DNA of 64,000 nucleotides, from positions 173,384 through 237,383 of the forward strand of contig JBBELK010001194.1 of the NCBI GenBank assembly GCA_037783545.1, in the 5' to 3' direction. How positions within the stretch are numbered: the stretch's first letter is position 1; each line of letters begins with the position of its first letter. Below are positions 24,691 through 37,943 of this stretch, piece after piece. This stretch comes from Henricia sp. BOLD:AAB3569 (taxonomy: Eukaryota > Echinodermata > Asteroidea > Spinulosida > Echinasteridae). The notes beneath the pieces are model-generated. The model was not told the origin of the DNA. It made no database searches and worked only from the letters and a program-made list of their open reading frames with translations. A program made the translations under genes and the position numbers.

Positions 24691-25808
24691 GAATTAGGTA
24701 AAAGTGTGTCCCAAATGCCGGCAAATTTGGAAATCAAGGAATTTTCCAACCAACTTCAAATTTTGCATGCTCCAAACTGTATATATTCCGCACTTGTCAT
24801 GCAAAATTGACAGATTTTCGCTGGGAAATGACGGAGAAATTTCAGAGTTTAGGGAAAACGGAGCTCGGCTGCGTGGTTATTCCCCTAACCGTGGCTGTTG
24901 GGACACCCTGCGCATGCGCCGCGCTGGTGTACATTTGTACGGCCGTTGACTCACCCCAGATTGTGACGGGAATTAGGTCAAAGTGTGTCCCAAATGCCGG
25001 CAAATTTGGAAATCAAGGAATTTTCCAACCAACTTCAAATTTTGCATGCTCCAAACTGTATATATTCCGCACTTGTCATGCAAAATTGACAGATTTTCGC
25101 TGGGAAATGACGGAGAAATTTCAGAGTTTAGGGAAAACGGAGCTCGGCTGCGTGGTTATTCCCCTAACCGTGGCTGTTGGGACACCCTGCGCCGCGCTGG
25201 TGTACATTTGTACGGCCGTTGACTCACCCCAGATTGTGACGGGAATTAGGTCAAAGTGTGTCCCAAATGCCGGCAAATTTGGAAATCAAGGAATTTTCCA
25301 ACCAACTTCAAATTTTGCATGCTCCAAACTGTATATATTCCGCACTTGTCATGCAAAATTGACAGATTTTCGCTGGGAAATGACGGAGAAATTTCAGAGT
25401 TTAGGGGAAAACGGAGCTCGGCTGCGTGGTTATTCCCCTAACCGTGGCTGTTGGTACACCCTGCGCATGCGCCGCGCTGGTGTACATTTGTACGGCCGTT
25501 GACTCACCCCAGATTGTGACGAGAATTAGGTCAAAGTGTGTCCCAAATGCCGGCAAATTTGGAAATCAAGGAATTTTTCAACCAACTTCAAATTTTGCAT
25601 GCTCCAAACTGTATATATTCCGCACTTGTCATGCAAAATTGACAGATTTTCGCTGGGAAATGACGGAGAAATTTCAGAGTTTAGGGAAAACGGAGCTCGG
25701 CTGCGTGGTTATTCCCCTAACCGTGGCTGTTGGGACACCCTGCGCCGCGCTGGTGTACATTTGTACGGCCATTGACTCACCCCAGATTGTGACGGGAATT
25801 AGGTCAAA

Positions 25809-26627
25809 GTGTGTCCCAAATGCCGGCAAATTTGGAAATCAATGAATTTTCCAACCAACTTCAAATTTTGCATGCTCCAAACTGTATATATTCCGCACTT
25901 GTCATGCAAAATTGACAGATTTTCGCTGGGAAATGACGGAGAAATTTCAGAGTTTAGTGAAAACGGAGCTCGGCTGCGTGGTTATTCCTCTAACCGTGGC
26001 TGTTGGGACACCCTGCGCCGCGCTGGTGTACATTTGTACGGCCGTTGACTCGCCCCAGATTGTGACGGGAATTCGGTCAAAGTGTGTCCCAAATGCCGGA
26101 AAATTTGGAAATCAAGGAATTTTCCAACCAACTTCAAATTTTGCATGCTCCAAACTGTATATATTCCGCACTTGTCATGCAAAATTGACAGATTTTCGCT
26201 GGGAAATGACGGAGAAATTTCAGAGTTTAGTGAAAACGGAGCTCGGCTGCGTGGTTATTCCCCTAACCGTGGCTGTTGGGACACCCTGCGCCCGCGCTGG
26301 TGTACATTTGTACGGCCGTTGACTCGCCCCAGATTGTGACGGGAATTCGGTCAAAGTGTGTCCCAAATGCCGGAAAATTTGGAAATCAAGGAATTTTCCA
26401 ACCAACTTCAAATTTTGCATGCTCCAAACTGTATATATTCCGCACTTGTCATGCAAAATTGACAGATTTTCGCTGGGAAATGACGGATAAATTTCAGAGT
26501 TTAGGGAAAACGGAGCTCGGCTGCGTGGTTATTTCCCTAACCGTGGCTGTTGGGACACCCTGCGCCGCGCTGGTGTACATTTGTACGGCCGTTGACTCAC
26601 CCAGATTGTGACGGGAATTAGGTCAAA
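25809..26627 (+). repeat. EcoRI-subfamily block, fourth copy (truncated)
   Basis: Only three monomers remain. The first is a chimera: it starts with the ordinary GCCGGCAAAT but continues with AATCAATGAATTT, TTTAGTGAAAAC and TTCCTCTAACC, as in the third block. EcoRI sites lie at 26,069 and 26,343. One extra C in CTGCGCCCGCGC near 26,290 makes the second monomer 274 bp. The block closes with GGATAAATTT and the one-C-shorter junction near 26,599. The change inside the first monomer marks a recombination point around 25,837-25,843. Confidence 0.85.
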
Positions 26628-26900
26628 GTGTGTCCCAAATGCCGGCAAATTTGGAAATCAAGGAATTTTCCAACCAACTTCAAATTTTGCATGCTCCAAA
26701 CTGTATATATTCCGCACGTGTCATGCAAAATTGACAGATTTTCGATGGGAAATGACGGAGAAATTTCAGAGTTTAGGGAAAACGGAGCTCGGCTGCGTGG
26801 TTATTCCCCTAACCGTGGCTGTTGGGACACCCTGCGCCGCGCTGGTGTACATTTGTACGGCCGTTGACTCACCCCAGATTGTGACGGGAATTAGGTCAAA

Positions 26901-29900
26901 GTGTGTCCCAAATGCCGGCAAATTTGGAAATCAAGGAATTTTCCAACCAACTCCAAATTTTGCATGCTCCAAACTGTATATATTCCGCACTTGTCATGCA
27001 AAATTGACAGATTTTCGCTGGGAAATGACGGAGAAATTTCAGAGTTTAGGGAAAACGGAGCTCGGCTGCGTGGTTATTCCCCTAACCGTGGCTGTTGGGA
27101 CACCCTGCGCATGCGCCGCGCTGGTGTACATTTGTACGGCCGTTGACTCACCCCAGATTGTGACGAGAATTAGGTCAAAGTGTGTCCCAAATGCCGGCAA
27201 ATTTGGAAATCAAGGAATTTTCCAACCAACTTCAAATTTTGCATGCTCCAAACTGTATATATTCCGCACTTGTTATGCAAAATTGACAGATTTTCGCTGG
27301 GAAATGACGGAGAAATTTCAGAGTTTAGGGAAAACGGAGCTCGGCTGCGTGGTTATTCCCCTAACCGTGGCTGTTGGGACACCCTGCGCATGCGCCGCGC
27401 TGGTGTACATTTGTACGGCCGTTGACTCACCCCAGATTGTGACGGGAATTAGGTCAAAGTGTGTCCCAAATGCCGGCGAATTTGGAAATCAAGGTATTTT
27501 CCAACCAACTTCAAATTTTGCATGCTCCAAACTGTATATATTCCGCACTTGTCATGCAAAATTGACAGATTTTCGCTGGGAAATGACGGAGAAATTTCAG
27601 AGTTTAGGGAAAACGGAGCTCGGCTGCGTGGTTATTCCCCTAACCGTGGCTGTTGGGACACCCTGCGCATGCGCCGCGCTGGTGTACATTTGTACGGCCG
27701 TTGATTCACCCCATATTGTGACGGGAATTAGGTCAAAGTGTGTCCCAAATGCCGGCAAATTTGGAAATCAAGGAATTTTCCAACCAACTTCAAATTTTGC
27801 ATGCTCCAAACTGTATATATTCCGCACTTGTCATGCAAAATTGACAGATTTTCGCTGGGAAATGACGGAGAAATTTCAGAGTTTAGGGAAAACGGAGCTC
27901 GGCTGCGTGGTTATTCCCCTAACCGTGGCTGTTGGGACACCCTGCGCATGCGCCGCTCTGGTGTACATTTGTACGGCCGTTGACTCACCCCAGATTGTGA
28001 CGGGAATTAGGTCAAAGTGTGTCCCAAATGCCGGCAAATTTGGAAATCAAGGAATTTTCCAACCAACTTCAAATTTTGCATGCTCCAAACTGTATATATT
28101 CCGCACTTGTCATGCAAAATTGACAGATTTTCGCTGGGAAATGACGGAGAAATTTCAGAGTTTAGGGAAAACGGAGCTCGGCTGCGTGGTTATTCCCCTA
28201 ACCGTGGCTGTTGGGACACCCTGCGCCGCGCTGGTGTACATTTGTACGGCCGTTGACTCACCCCAGATTGTGACGGGAATTAGGTCAAAGTGTGTCCCAA
28301 ATGCCGGCAAATTTGGAAATCAAGAAAATTTCCAACCAACTTCAAATTTTGCATGCTCCAAACTGTATATATTCCTCACTTGTCATGCAAAATTGACAGA
28401 TTTTCGCTGGGAAATGACGGAGAAATTTCAGAGTTTAGGGAAAACGGAGCTCGGCTGCGTGGTTATTCCCCTAACCGTGGCTGTTGGGACACCCTGCGCA
28501 TGCGCCGCGCTGGTGTACATTTGTACGGCCGTTGACTCACCTCAGATTGTGACGGGAATTAGGTCAAAGTGTGTCCCAAATGCCGGCACATTTGGAAATC
28601 AAGGAATTTTCCAACCAACTTCAAATTTTGCATGCTCCAAACTGTATATATTCCGCACTTGTCATGCAAAATTGACAGATTTTCGCTGGGAAATGACGGA
28701 GAAATTTCGGAGTTTAGGGAAAACGGAGCTCGGCTGCGTGGTTATTCCCCTAACCGTGGCTGTTGGGACACCCTGCGCATGCGCTGGTGTACATTTCTAC
28801 GGCCGTTGACTCACCCCAGATTGTGACGGGAATTAGGTCAAAGTGTGTCCCAAATGCCGGCAAATTTGGAAATCAAGGAATTTTCCAACCAACTTCAAAT
28901 TGTGCATGCTCCAAACTGTATATATTCCGCACTTGTCATGCAAAATTGACAGATTTTCGCTGGGAAATGACGGAGAAATTTCAGAGTTTAGGGAAAACGG
29001 AGCTCGGCTGCGTGGTTATTCCCCTAACCGTGGCTGTTGGGACACCCTGCGCCGCGCTGGTGTACATTTGTACGGCCGTTGACTCACCCCAGATTGTGAC
29101 GGGAATTAGGTCAAAGTGTGTCCCAAATGCCGGCAAATTTGGAAATCAAGGAATTTTCCAACCAACTTCAAATTTTGCATGCTCCAAACTGTATATATTC
29201 CGCACTTGTCATGCAAGATTGACAGATTTTCGCTGGGAAATGACGGAGAAATTTCAGAGTTTAGGGAAAACGGAGCTCGGCTGCGTGGTTATTCCCCTAA
29301 CCGTGGCTGTTGGGACACCCTGCGCCGCGCTGGTGTACATTTGTACGGCCGTTGACTCACCCCAGATTGTGACGGGAATTAGGTCAAAGTGTGTCCCAAA
29401 TGCCGGCAAATTTGGAAATCAAGGAATTTTCCAACCAACTCCAAATTTTGCATGCTCCAAACTGTATATATTCCGCACTTGTCATGCAAAATTGACAGAT
29501 TTTCGCTGGGAAATGACGGAGAAATTTCAGAGTTTAGGGAAAACGGAGCTCGGCTGCGTGGTTATTCCCCTAACCGTGGCTGTTGGGACACCCTGCGCAT
29601 GCGCCGCGCTGGTGTACATTTGTACGGCCGTTGACTCACCCCAGATTGTGACGAGAATTAGGTCAAAGTGTGTCCCAAATGCCGGCAAATTTGGAAATCA
29701 AGGAATTTTCCAACCAACTTCAAATTTTGCATGCTCCAAACTGTATATATTCCGCACTTGTCATGCAAAATTGACAGATTTTCGCTGGGAAATGACGGAG
29801 AAATTTCAGAGTTTAGGGAAAACGGAGCTCGGCTGCGTGGTTATTCCCCTAACCGTGGCTGTTGGGACACCCTGCGCATGCGCCGCGCTGGTGTACATTT

Positions 29901-31876
29901 GTACGGCCGTTGACTCACCCCAGATTGTGACGGGAATTAGGTCAAAGTGTGTCCCAAATGCCGGCGAATTTGGAAATCAAGGTATTTTCCAACCAACTTC
30001 AAATTTTGCATGCTCCAAACTGTATATATTCCGCACTTGTCATGCAAAATTGACAGATTTTCGCTGGGAAATGACGGAGAAATTTCAGAGTTTAGGGAAA
30101 ACGGAGCTCGGCTGCGTGGTTATTCCCCTAACCGTGGCTGTTGGGACACCCTGCGCATGCGCCGCGCTGGTGTACATTTGTACGGCCGTTGATTCACCCC
30201 ATATTGTGACGGGAATTAGGTCAAAGTGTGTCCCAAATGCCGGCAAATTTGGAAATCAAGGAATTTTCCAACCAACTTCAAATTTTGCATGCTCCAAACT
30301 GTATATATTCCGCACTTGTCATGCAAAATTGACAGATTTTCGCTGGGAAATGACGGAGAAATTTCAGAGTTTAGGGAAAACGGAGCTCGGCTGCGTGGTT
30401 ATTCCCCTAACCGTGGCTGTTGGGACACCCTGCGCATGCGCCGCTCTGGTGTACATTTGTACGGCCGTTGACTCACCCCAGATTGTGACGGGAATTAGGT
30501 CAAAGTGTGTCCCAAATGCCGGCAAATTTGGAAATCAAGGAATTTTCCAACCAACTTCAAATTTTGCATGCTCCAAACTGTATATATTCCGCACTTGTCA
30601 TGCAAAATTGACAGATTTTCGCTGGGAAATGACGGAGAAATTTCAGAGTTTAGGGAAAACGGAGCTCGGCTGCGTGGTTATTCCCCTAACCGTGGCTGTT
30701 GGGACACCCTGCGCCGCGCTGGTGTACATTTGTACGGCCGTTGACTCACCCCAGATTGTGACGGGAATTAGGTCAAAGTGTGTCCCAAATGCCGGCAAAT
30801 TTGGAAATCAAGAAAATTTCCAACCAACTTCAAATTTTGCATGCTCCAAACTGTATATATTCCTCACTTGTCATGCAAAATTGACAGATTTTCGCTGGGA
30901 AATGACGGAGAAATTTCAGAGTTTAGGGAAAACGGAGCTCGGCTGCGTGGTTATTCCCCTAACCGTGGCTGTTGGGACACCCTGCGCATGCGCCGCGCTG
31001 GTGTACATTTGTACGGCCGTTGACTCACCTCAGATTGTGACGGGAATTAGGTCAAAGTGTGTCCCAAATGCCGGCACATTTGGAAATCAAGGAATTTTCC
31101 AACCAACTTCAAATTTTGCATGCTCCAAACTGTATATATTCCGCACTTGTCATGCAAAATTGACAGATTTTCGCTGGGAAATGACGGAGAAATTTCGGAG
31201 TTTAGGGAAAACGGAGCTCGGCTGCGTGGTTATTCCCCTAACCGTGGCTGTTGGGACACCCTGCGCATGCGCTGGTGTACATTTCTACGGCCGTTGACTC
31301 ACCCCAGATTGTGACGGGAATTAGGTCAAAGTGTGTCCCAAATGCCGGCAAATTTGGAAATCAAGGAATTTTCCAACCAACTTCAAATTGTGCATGCTCC
31401 AAACTGTATATATTCCGCACTTGTCATGCAAAATTGACAGATTTTCGCTGGGAAATGACGGAGAAATTTCAGAGTTTAGGGAAAACGGAGCTCGGCTGCG
31501 TGGTTATTCCCCTAACCGTGGCTGTTGGGACACCCTGCGCCGCGCTGGTGTACATTTGTACGGCCGTTGACTCACCCCAGATTGTGACGGGAATTAGGTC
31601 AAAGTGTGTCCCAAATGCCGGCAAATTTGGAAATCAAGGAATTTTCCAACCAACTTCAAATTTTGCATGCTCCAAACTGTATATATTCCGCACTTGTCAT
31701 GCAAGATTGACAGATTTTCGCTGGGAAATGACGGAGAAATTTCAGAGTTTAGGGAAAACGGAGCTCGGCTGCGTGGTTATTCCCCTAACCGTGGCTGTTG
31801 GGACACCCTGCGCCGCGCTGGTGTACATTTCTACGGCCGTTGACTCACCCCAGATTGTGACGGGAATTAGGTCAAA
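26901..31876 (+). repeat. 2,488-bp tandem duplication, nine monomers, two copies
   Basis: Nine monomers from CAACTCCAAATT (26,950) through the GCAAGATTGAC monomer (29,216) recur from 29,438 to 31,704, all exactly 2,488 bp apart. They include GCCGGCGAAT, CCCCATATTG, GCCGCTCTGG, ATCAAGAAAATT and the 274-bp forms. The monomer starting at 29,116 begins like its relatives at 20,857 and 31,604 but ends in ATTTGTACGG instead of ATTTCTACGG. That places the crossover between about 29,217 and 29,342. Confidence 0.9.
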
Positions 31877-34800
31877 GTGTGTCCCAAATGCCGGCAAATT
31901 TGGAAATCAAGGAATTTTCCAACCAACTTCAAATTTTGCATGCTCCAAACTGTATATATTCCGCACTTGTCATGCAAAATTGACAGATTTTCGCTGGGAA
32001 ATGACGGAGAAATTTCAGAGTTTAGGGAAAACGGAGCTCGGCTGCGTGGTTATTCCCCTAACCGTGGCTGTTGGGACACCCTGCGCCGCGCTGGTGTACA
32101 TTTGTACGGCCGTTGACTCACCCCAGATTGTGACGGGAATTAGGTCAAAGTGTGTCCCAAATGCCGGCAAATTTGGAAATCAAGGAATTTTCCAACCAAC
32201 TTCAAATTTTGCATGCTCCAAACTGTATATATTCCGCACTTGTCATGCTAAATTGACAGATTTTCGCTGGGAAATGACGGAGAAATTTCGGAGTTTAGGG
32301 AAAACGGAGCTCGGCTGCGTGGTTATTCCCCTAACCGTGGCTGTTGGGACACCCTGCGCTTGCGCTGGTGTACATTTCTACGGCCGTTGACTCACCCCAG
32401 ATTGTGACGGGAATTAGGTCAAAGTGTGTCCCAAATGCCGGCAAATTTGGAAATCAAGGAATTTCCAACCAACTTCAAATTTTGCATGCTCCAAACTGTA
32501 TATATTCCGCACTTGTCATGCAAAATTGACAGATTTTCGCTGGGAAATGACGGAGAAATTTCAGAGTTTAGGGAAAACGGAGCTCGGCTGCGTGGTTATT
32601 CCCCTAACCGTGGCTGTTGGGACACCCTGCGCCGCGCTGGTGTACATCTGTACGGCCGTTGACTCACCCCAGATTGTGACGGGAATTAGGTCAAAGTGTG
32701 TCCCAAATGCCGGCAAATTTGGAAATCAAGGAATTTTCCAACCAACTTCAAATTTTGCATGCTCCAAACTGTATATATTCCGCACTTGTCATGCAAAATT
32801 GACAGATTTTCGCTGGGAAATGACGGAGAAATTTCAGAGTTTAGGGAAAACGGAGCGCGGCTGCGTGGTTATTCCCCTAACCGTGGCTGTTGGGACACCC
32901 TGCGCCGCGCTGGTGTACATTTGTACGGCCGTTGACTCACCCCAGATTGTGACGGGAATTAGGTCAAAGTGTGTCCCAAATGCCGGCAAATTTGGAAATC
33001 AAGGAATTTTCCAACCAACTTCAAATTTTGCATGCTCCAAACTGTATATATTCCGCACTTGTCATGCAAAATTGACAGATTTTCGCTGGGAAATGACGGA
33101 GAAATTTCAGAGTTTAGGGAAAACGGAGCTCGGCTGCGTGGTTATTCCCCTAACCGTGGCTGTTGGGACACCCTGCGCATGCGCTGGTGTACATTTCTAC
33201 GGCCGTTGACTCACCCCAGATTGTGACGGGAATTAGGTCAAAGTGTGTCCCAAATGCCGGCACATTTGGAAATCAAGGAATTTTCCAACCAACTTCGAAT
33301 TTTGCATGCTCCAAACTGTATATATTCTGCACTTGTCATGCAAAATTGACAGATTTTCGCTGGGAAATGACGGAGAAATTTCGGAGTTTAGGGAAAACGG
33401 AGCTCGGCTGCGTGGTTATTCCCCTAACCGTGGCTGTTGGGACACCCTGCGCCGCGCTGGTGTACATTTCTAAGGCCGTTGACTCACCCCAGATTGTGAC
33501 GGGAATTTGGTCAAAGTGTGTCCCAAATGCCGGCAAATTTGGAAATCAAGGAATTTTCCAACCAACTTCAAATTTTGCATGCTCCAAACTGTATATATTC
33601 CGCACTTGTCATGCAAAATTGACAGATTTTCGCTGGGAAACGACGGAGAAATTTCAGAGTTTAGGGAAAACGGAGCTCGGCTGCGTGGTTATTCCCCTAA
33701 CCGTGGCTGTTGGGACACCCTGCGCCGCGCTGGTGTACATTTGTACGGCCGTTGACTCACCCCAGATTGTGACGGGAATTAGGTCAAAGTGTGTCCCAAA
33801 TGCCGGCAAATTTGGAAATCAAGGAATTTTCCAACCAACTTCAAATTTTGCATGCTCCAAACTGTATATATTCCGCACTTGTCATGCAAAATTGACAGAT
33901 TTTCGCTGGGAAATTACGGAGAAATTTCAGAGTTTAGGGAAAACGGAGCTCGGCTGCGTGGTTATTCCCCTAACCGTGGCTGTTGGGACACCCTGCGCCG
34001 CGCTGGTGTACATTTGTACGGCCGTTGACTCGCCCCAGATTGTGACGGGAATTAGGTCAAAGTGTGTCCCAAATGCCGGCAAATTTGGAAATCAAGGAAT
34101 TTTCCAACCAACTTCAAATTTTGCATGCTCCAAACTGTATATATTCCGCACTTGTCATGCAAAATTGACAGATTTTCGCTGGGAAATGACGGAGAAATTT
34201 TAGAGTTTAGGGAAAACGGAGCTCGGCTGCGTGGTTATTCCCCTAACCGTGGCTGTTGGGACACCCTGCGCATGCGCCGCGCTGGTGTACATTTGTACGG
34301 CCGTTGACTCACCCCACATTGTGACGGGAATTAGGTCAAAGTGTGTCCCAAATGCCGGCAAATTTGGAAATCAAGGAATTTTCCAACCAACTTCAAATTT
34401 TGCATGCTCCAAACTGTATATATTCCTCACTTGTCATGCAAAATTGACAGATTTTCGCTGGGAAATTACGGAGAAATTTCAGAGTTTAGGGAAAACGGAG
34501 CTCGGCTGCGTGGTTATTCCCCTAACCGTGGCTGTTGGGACACCCTGCGCATGCGCCGCGCTGGTGTACATTTGTACGGCCGTTGACTCACCCCAGATTG
34601 TGACGGGAATTAGGTCAAAGTGTGTCCCAAATGCCGGCAAATTTGGAAATCAAGGAATTTTTCAACCAACTTCAAATTTTGCATGCTCCAAACTGTATAT
34701 ATTCCGCACTTGTCATGCAAAATTGACAGATTTTCGCTGGGAAATGACGGAGAAATTTCAGAGTTTAGGGAAAACGGAGCTCGGCTGCGTGGTTATTCCC

Positions 34801-35437
34801 CTAACCGTGGCTGTTGGGACACCCTGCGCCGCGCTGGTGTACATTTGTACGGCCATTGACTCACCCCAGATTGTGACGGGAATTAGGTCAAAGTGTGTCC
34901 CAAATGCCGGCAAATTTGGAAATCATGGAATTTTCCAACCAACTTCAACTTTTGCATGCTCCAAACTGTATATATTCCGCACTTGTCATGCAAAATTGAC
35001 AGATTTTCGCTGGGAAATGACGGAGAAATTTCAGAGTTTAGGGAAAACGGAGCTCGGCTGCGTGGTTATTCCCCTAACCGTGGCTGTTGGGACACCCTGC
35101 GCATGCGCCTCGCTGGTGTACATTTGTACGGCCGTTGACTCACCCCAGATTGTGACGGGAATTAGGTCAAAGTGTGTCCCAAATGCCGGCAAATTTGGAA
35201 ATCAAGGAATTTTCCAACCAACTTCAAATTTTGCATGCTCCAAACTGTATATATTCCGCACTTGTCATGCAATATTGACAGATTTTCGCTGTGAAATTAC
35301 GGAGAAATTTCAGAGTTTAGGGAAAACGGAGCTCGGCTGCGTGGTTATTCCCCTAACCGTGGCTGTTGGGACACCCTGCGCATGCGCCGCGCTGGTGTAC
35401 ATTTGTACGGCCGTTGACTCACCCCAGATTGTGACGG
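31604..35437 (+). repeat. 3.8-kb segment, second copy (partner at 20,857-24,690)
   Basis: This is the partner of the segment above, offset 10,747 bp. The only difference I noticed among tracked sites is GCTGTGAAATTA near 35,290, where the other copy has GCTGGGAAATTA. Such near-identity over 3.8 kb, above the background similarity of monomers, indicates a recent event. Confidence 0.88.
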
Positions 35438-37943
35438 GAATTAGGTCAAAGTGTGTCCCAAATGCCGGCAAATTTGGAAATCAAGGAATTTTCCAACCAA
35501 CTTCAAATTTTGCATGCTCCAAACTGTATATATTCCGCACGTGTCATGCAAAATTGACAGATTTTCGCTGGGAAATGACGGAGAAATTTCAGAGTTTAGG
35601 GAAAACGGAGCTCGGCTGCGTGGTTATTCCCCTAACCGTGGCTGTTGGGACACCCTGCGCATGCGCCGCGCTGGTGTACATTTGTACGGCCGTTGACTCA
35701 CCCCAGATTGTGACGGGAATTAGGTCAAAGTGTGTCCCAAATGCCGGCAAATTTGGAAATCAAGGAATTTTCCAACCAACTTCAAATTTTGCATGCTCCA
35801 AACTGTATATATTCCGCACTTGTCATGCAAAATTGACAGATTTTCGCTGGGAAATGACGGAGAAATTTCAGAGTTTAGGGAAAACGGAGCTCGGCTGCGT
35901 GGTTATTCCCCTAACCGTGGCTGTTGGGACACCCTGCGCCGCGCTGGTGTACATTTGTACGGCCGTTGACTCGCCCCAGATTGTGACGGGAATTAGGTCA
36001 AAGTGTGTCCCAAATGCCGGCAAATTTGGAAATCAAGGAATTTTCCAACCAACTTCAAATTTTGCATGCTCCAAACTGTATATATTCCGCACTTGTCATG
36101 CAAAATTGACAGATTTTCGCTGGGAAATGACGGAGAAATTTTAGAGTTTAGGGAAAACGGAGCTCGGCTGCGTGGTTATTCCCCTAACCGTGGCTGTTGG
36201 GACACCCTGCGCATGCGCCGCGCTGGTGTACATTTGTACGGCCGTTGACTCACCCCACATTGTGACGGGAATTAGGTCAAAGTGTGTCCCAAATGCCGGC
36301 AAATTTGGAAATCAAGGAATTTTCCAACCAACTTCAAATTTTGCATGCTCCAAACTGTATATATTCCTCACTTGTCATGCAAAATTGACAGATTTTCGCT
36401 GGGAAATTACGGAGAAATTTCAGAGTTTAGGGAAAACGGAGCTCGGCTGCGTGGTTATTCCCCTAACCGTGGCTGTTGGGACACCCTGCGCATGCGCCGC
36501 GCTGGTGTACATTTGTACGGCCGTTGACTCACCCCAGATTGTGACGGGAATTAGGTCAAAGTGTGTCCCAAATGCCGGCAAATTTGGAAATCAAGGAATT
36601 TTTCAACCAACTTCAAATTTTGCATGCTCCAAACTGTATATATTCCGCACTTGTCATGCAAAATTGACAGATTTTCGCTGGGAAATGACGGAGAAATTTC
36701 AGAGTTTAGGGAAAACGGAGCTCGGCTGCGTGGTTATTCCCCTAACCGTGGCTGTTGGGACACCCTGCGCCGCGCTGGTGTACATTTGTACGGCCATTGA
36801 CTCACCCCAGATTGTGACGGGAATTAGGTCAAAGTGTGTCCCAAATGCCGGCAAATTTGGAAATCATGGAATTTTCCAACCAACTTCAACTTTTGCATGC
36901 TCCAAACTGTATATATTCCGCACTTGTCATGCAAAATTGACAGATTTTCGCTGGGAAATGACGGAGAAATTTCAGAGTTTAGGGAAAACGGAGCTCGGCT
37001 GCGTGGTTATTCCCCTAACCGTGGCTGTTGGGACACCCTGCGCATGCGCCTCGCTGGTGTACATTTGTACGGCCGTTGACTCACCCCAGATTGTGACGGG
37101 AATTAGGTCAAAGTGTGTCCCAAATGCCGGCAAATTTGGAAATCAAGGAATTTTCCAACCAACTTCAAATTTTGCATGCTCCAAACTGTATATATTCCGC
37201 ACTTGTCATGCAATATTGACAGATTTTCGCTGGGAAATTACGGAGAAATTTCAGAGTTTAGGGAAAACGGAGCTCGGCTGCGTGGTTATTCCCCTAACCG
37301 TGGCTGTTGGGACACCCTGCGCATGCGCCGCGCTGGTGTACATTTGTACGGCCGTTGACTCACCCCAGATTGTGACGGGAATTAGGTCAAAGTGTGTCCC
37401 AAATGCCGGCAAATTTGGAAATCAAGGAATTTTCCAACCAACTTCAAATTTTGCATGCTCCAAACTGTATATATTCCGCACGTGTCATGCAAAATTGACA
37501 GATTTTCGCTGGGAAATGACGGAGAAATTTCAGAGTTTAGGGAAAACGGAGCTCGGCTGCGTGGTTATTCCCCTAACCGTGGCTGTTGGGACACCCTGCG
37601 CATGCGCCGCGCTGGTGTACTTTTGTACGGCCGTTGACTCACCCCAGATTGTGACGGGAATTAGGTCAAAGTGTGTCCCAAATGCCGGCAAATTTGGAAA
37701 TCAAGGAATTTTCCAACCAACTTCAAATTTTGCATGCTCCAAACTGTATATATTCCGCACTTGTCATGCAAAATTGACAGATTTTCGCTGGGAAATGACG
37801 GAGAAATTTCAGAGTTTAGGGAAAACGGAGCTCGGCTGCGTGGTTATTCCCCTAACCGTGGCTGTTGGGACACCCTGCGCCGCGCTGGTGTACATTTGTA
37901 CGGCCGTTGTCTCACCCCAGATTATGACGGGAATTAGGTCAAA
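34062..37943 (+). repeat. 1,941-bp seven-monomer higher-order repeat, two copies
   Basis: Copies at 34,062-36,002 and 36,003-37,943 share, in order, the TTTTAG nonsense variant (34,200 and 36,141), CCCCACATTG, TTCCTCACTTG, GGCCATTGAC, AATCATGGAATT with CAACTTTTGC, GCCTCGCTGG, GCAATATTGAC and CGCACGTGTC. 1,941 equals five long plus two short forms. Each copy has private changes: GCTGTGAAATTA in the first, GTGTACTTTTGTACGG in the second. A further TTTTAG monomer at 38,490 begins a partial third copy that breaks off around 38.85 kb. Confidence 0.9.

Larger units (their letters stand above)
18370..26627 (+). repeat. Higher-order unit 3, 8,258 bp, 30 monomers
   Basis: The first five monomers follow unit 2 (CGCACGTGTC, CAACTCCAAATT, GACGAGAATT, GCCGGCGAAT, CCCCATATTG). 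From about 19.7 to 25.2 kb the monomers differ: 274-bp forms, ATCAAGAAAATT (20,062), TTCTAAGGCC (22,722), GAATTTTGGTC-type junctions, a TTTTAG nonsense variant (23,454) and GCAATATTGAC (24,523). The unit ends with the truncated fourth EcoRI block. It was probably built by inserting a foreign run of monomers into a unit-2-like frame. Confidence 0.8.
26628..36002 (+). repeat. Second copy of the 18.4-24.7 kb segment, enlarged
   Basis: From 26,628 the diagnostic variants follow 18,370 onward at an offset of 8,258 bp (8,259 after 19,535, where the older copy lacks one A). The copy then contains a 2,488-bp internal duplication. After that it follows 20,857-24,690 at an offset of 10,747 bp up to about 35,437, sharing the GGAATTTCC deletion (21,712 and 32,459), TTCTAAGGCC, the TTTTAG stop and GCAATATTGAC. 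The similarity stops where 24,698 has GGTAAAAG and this copy has GGTCAAAG. Confidence 0.85.
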
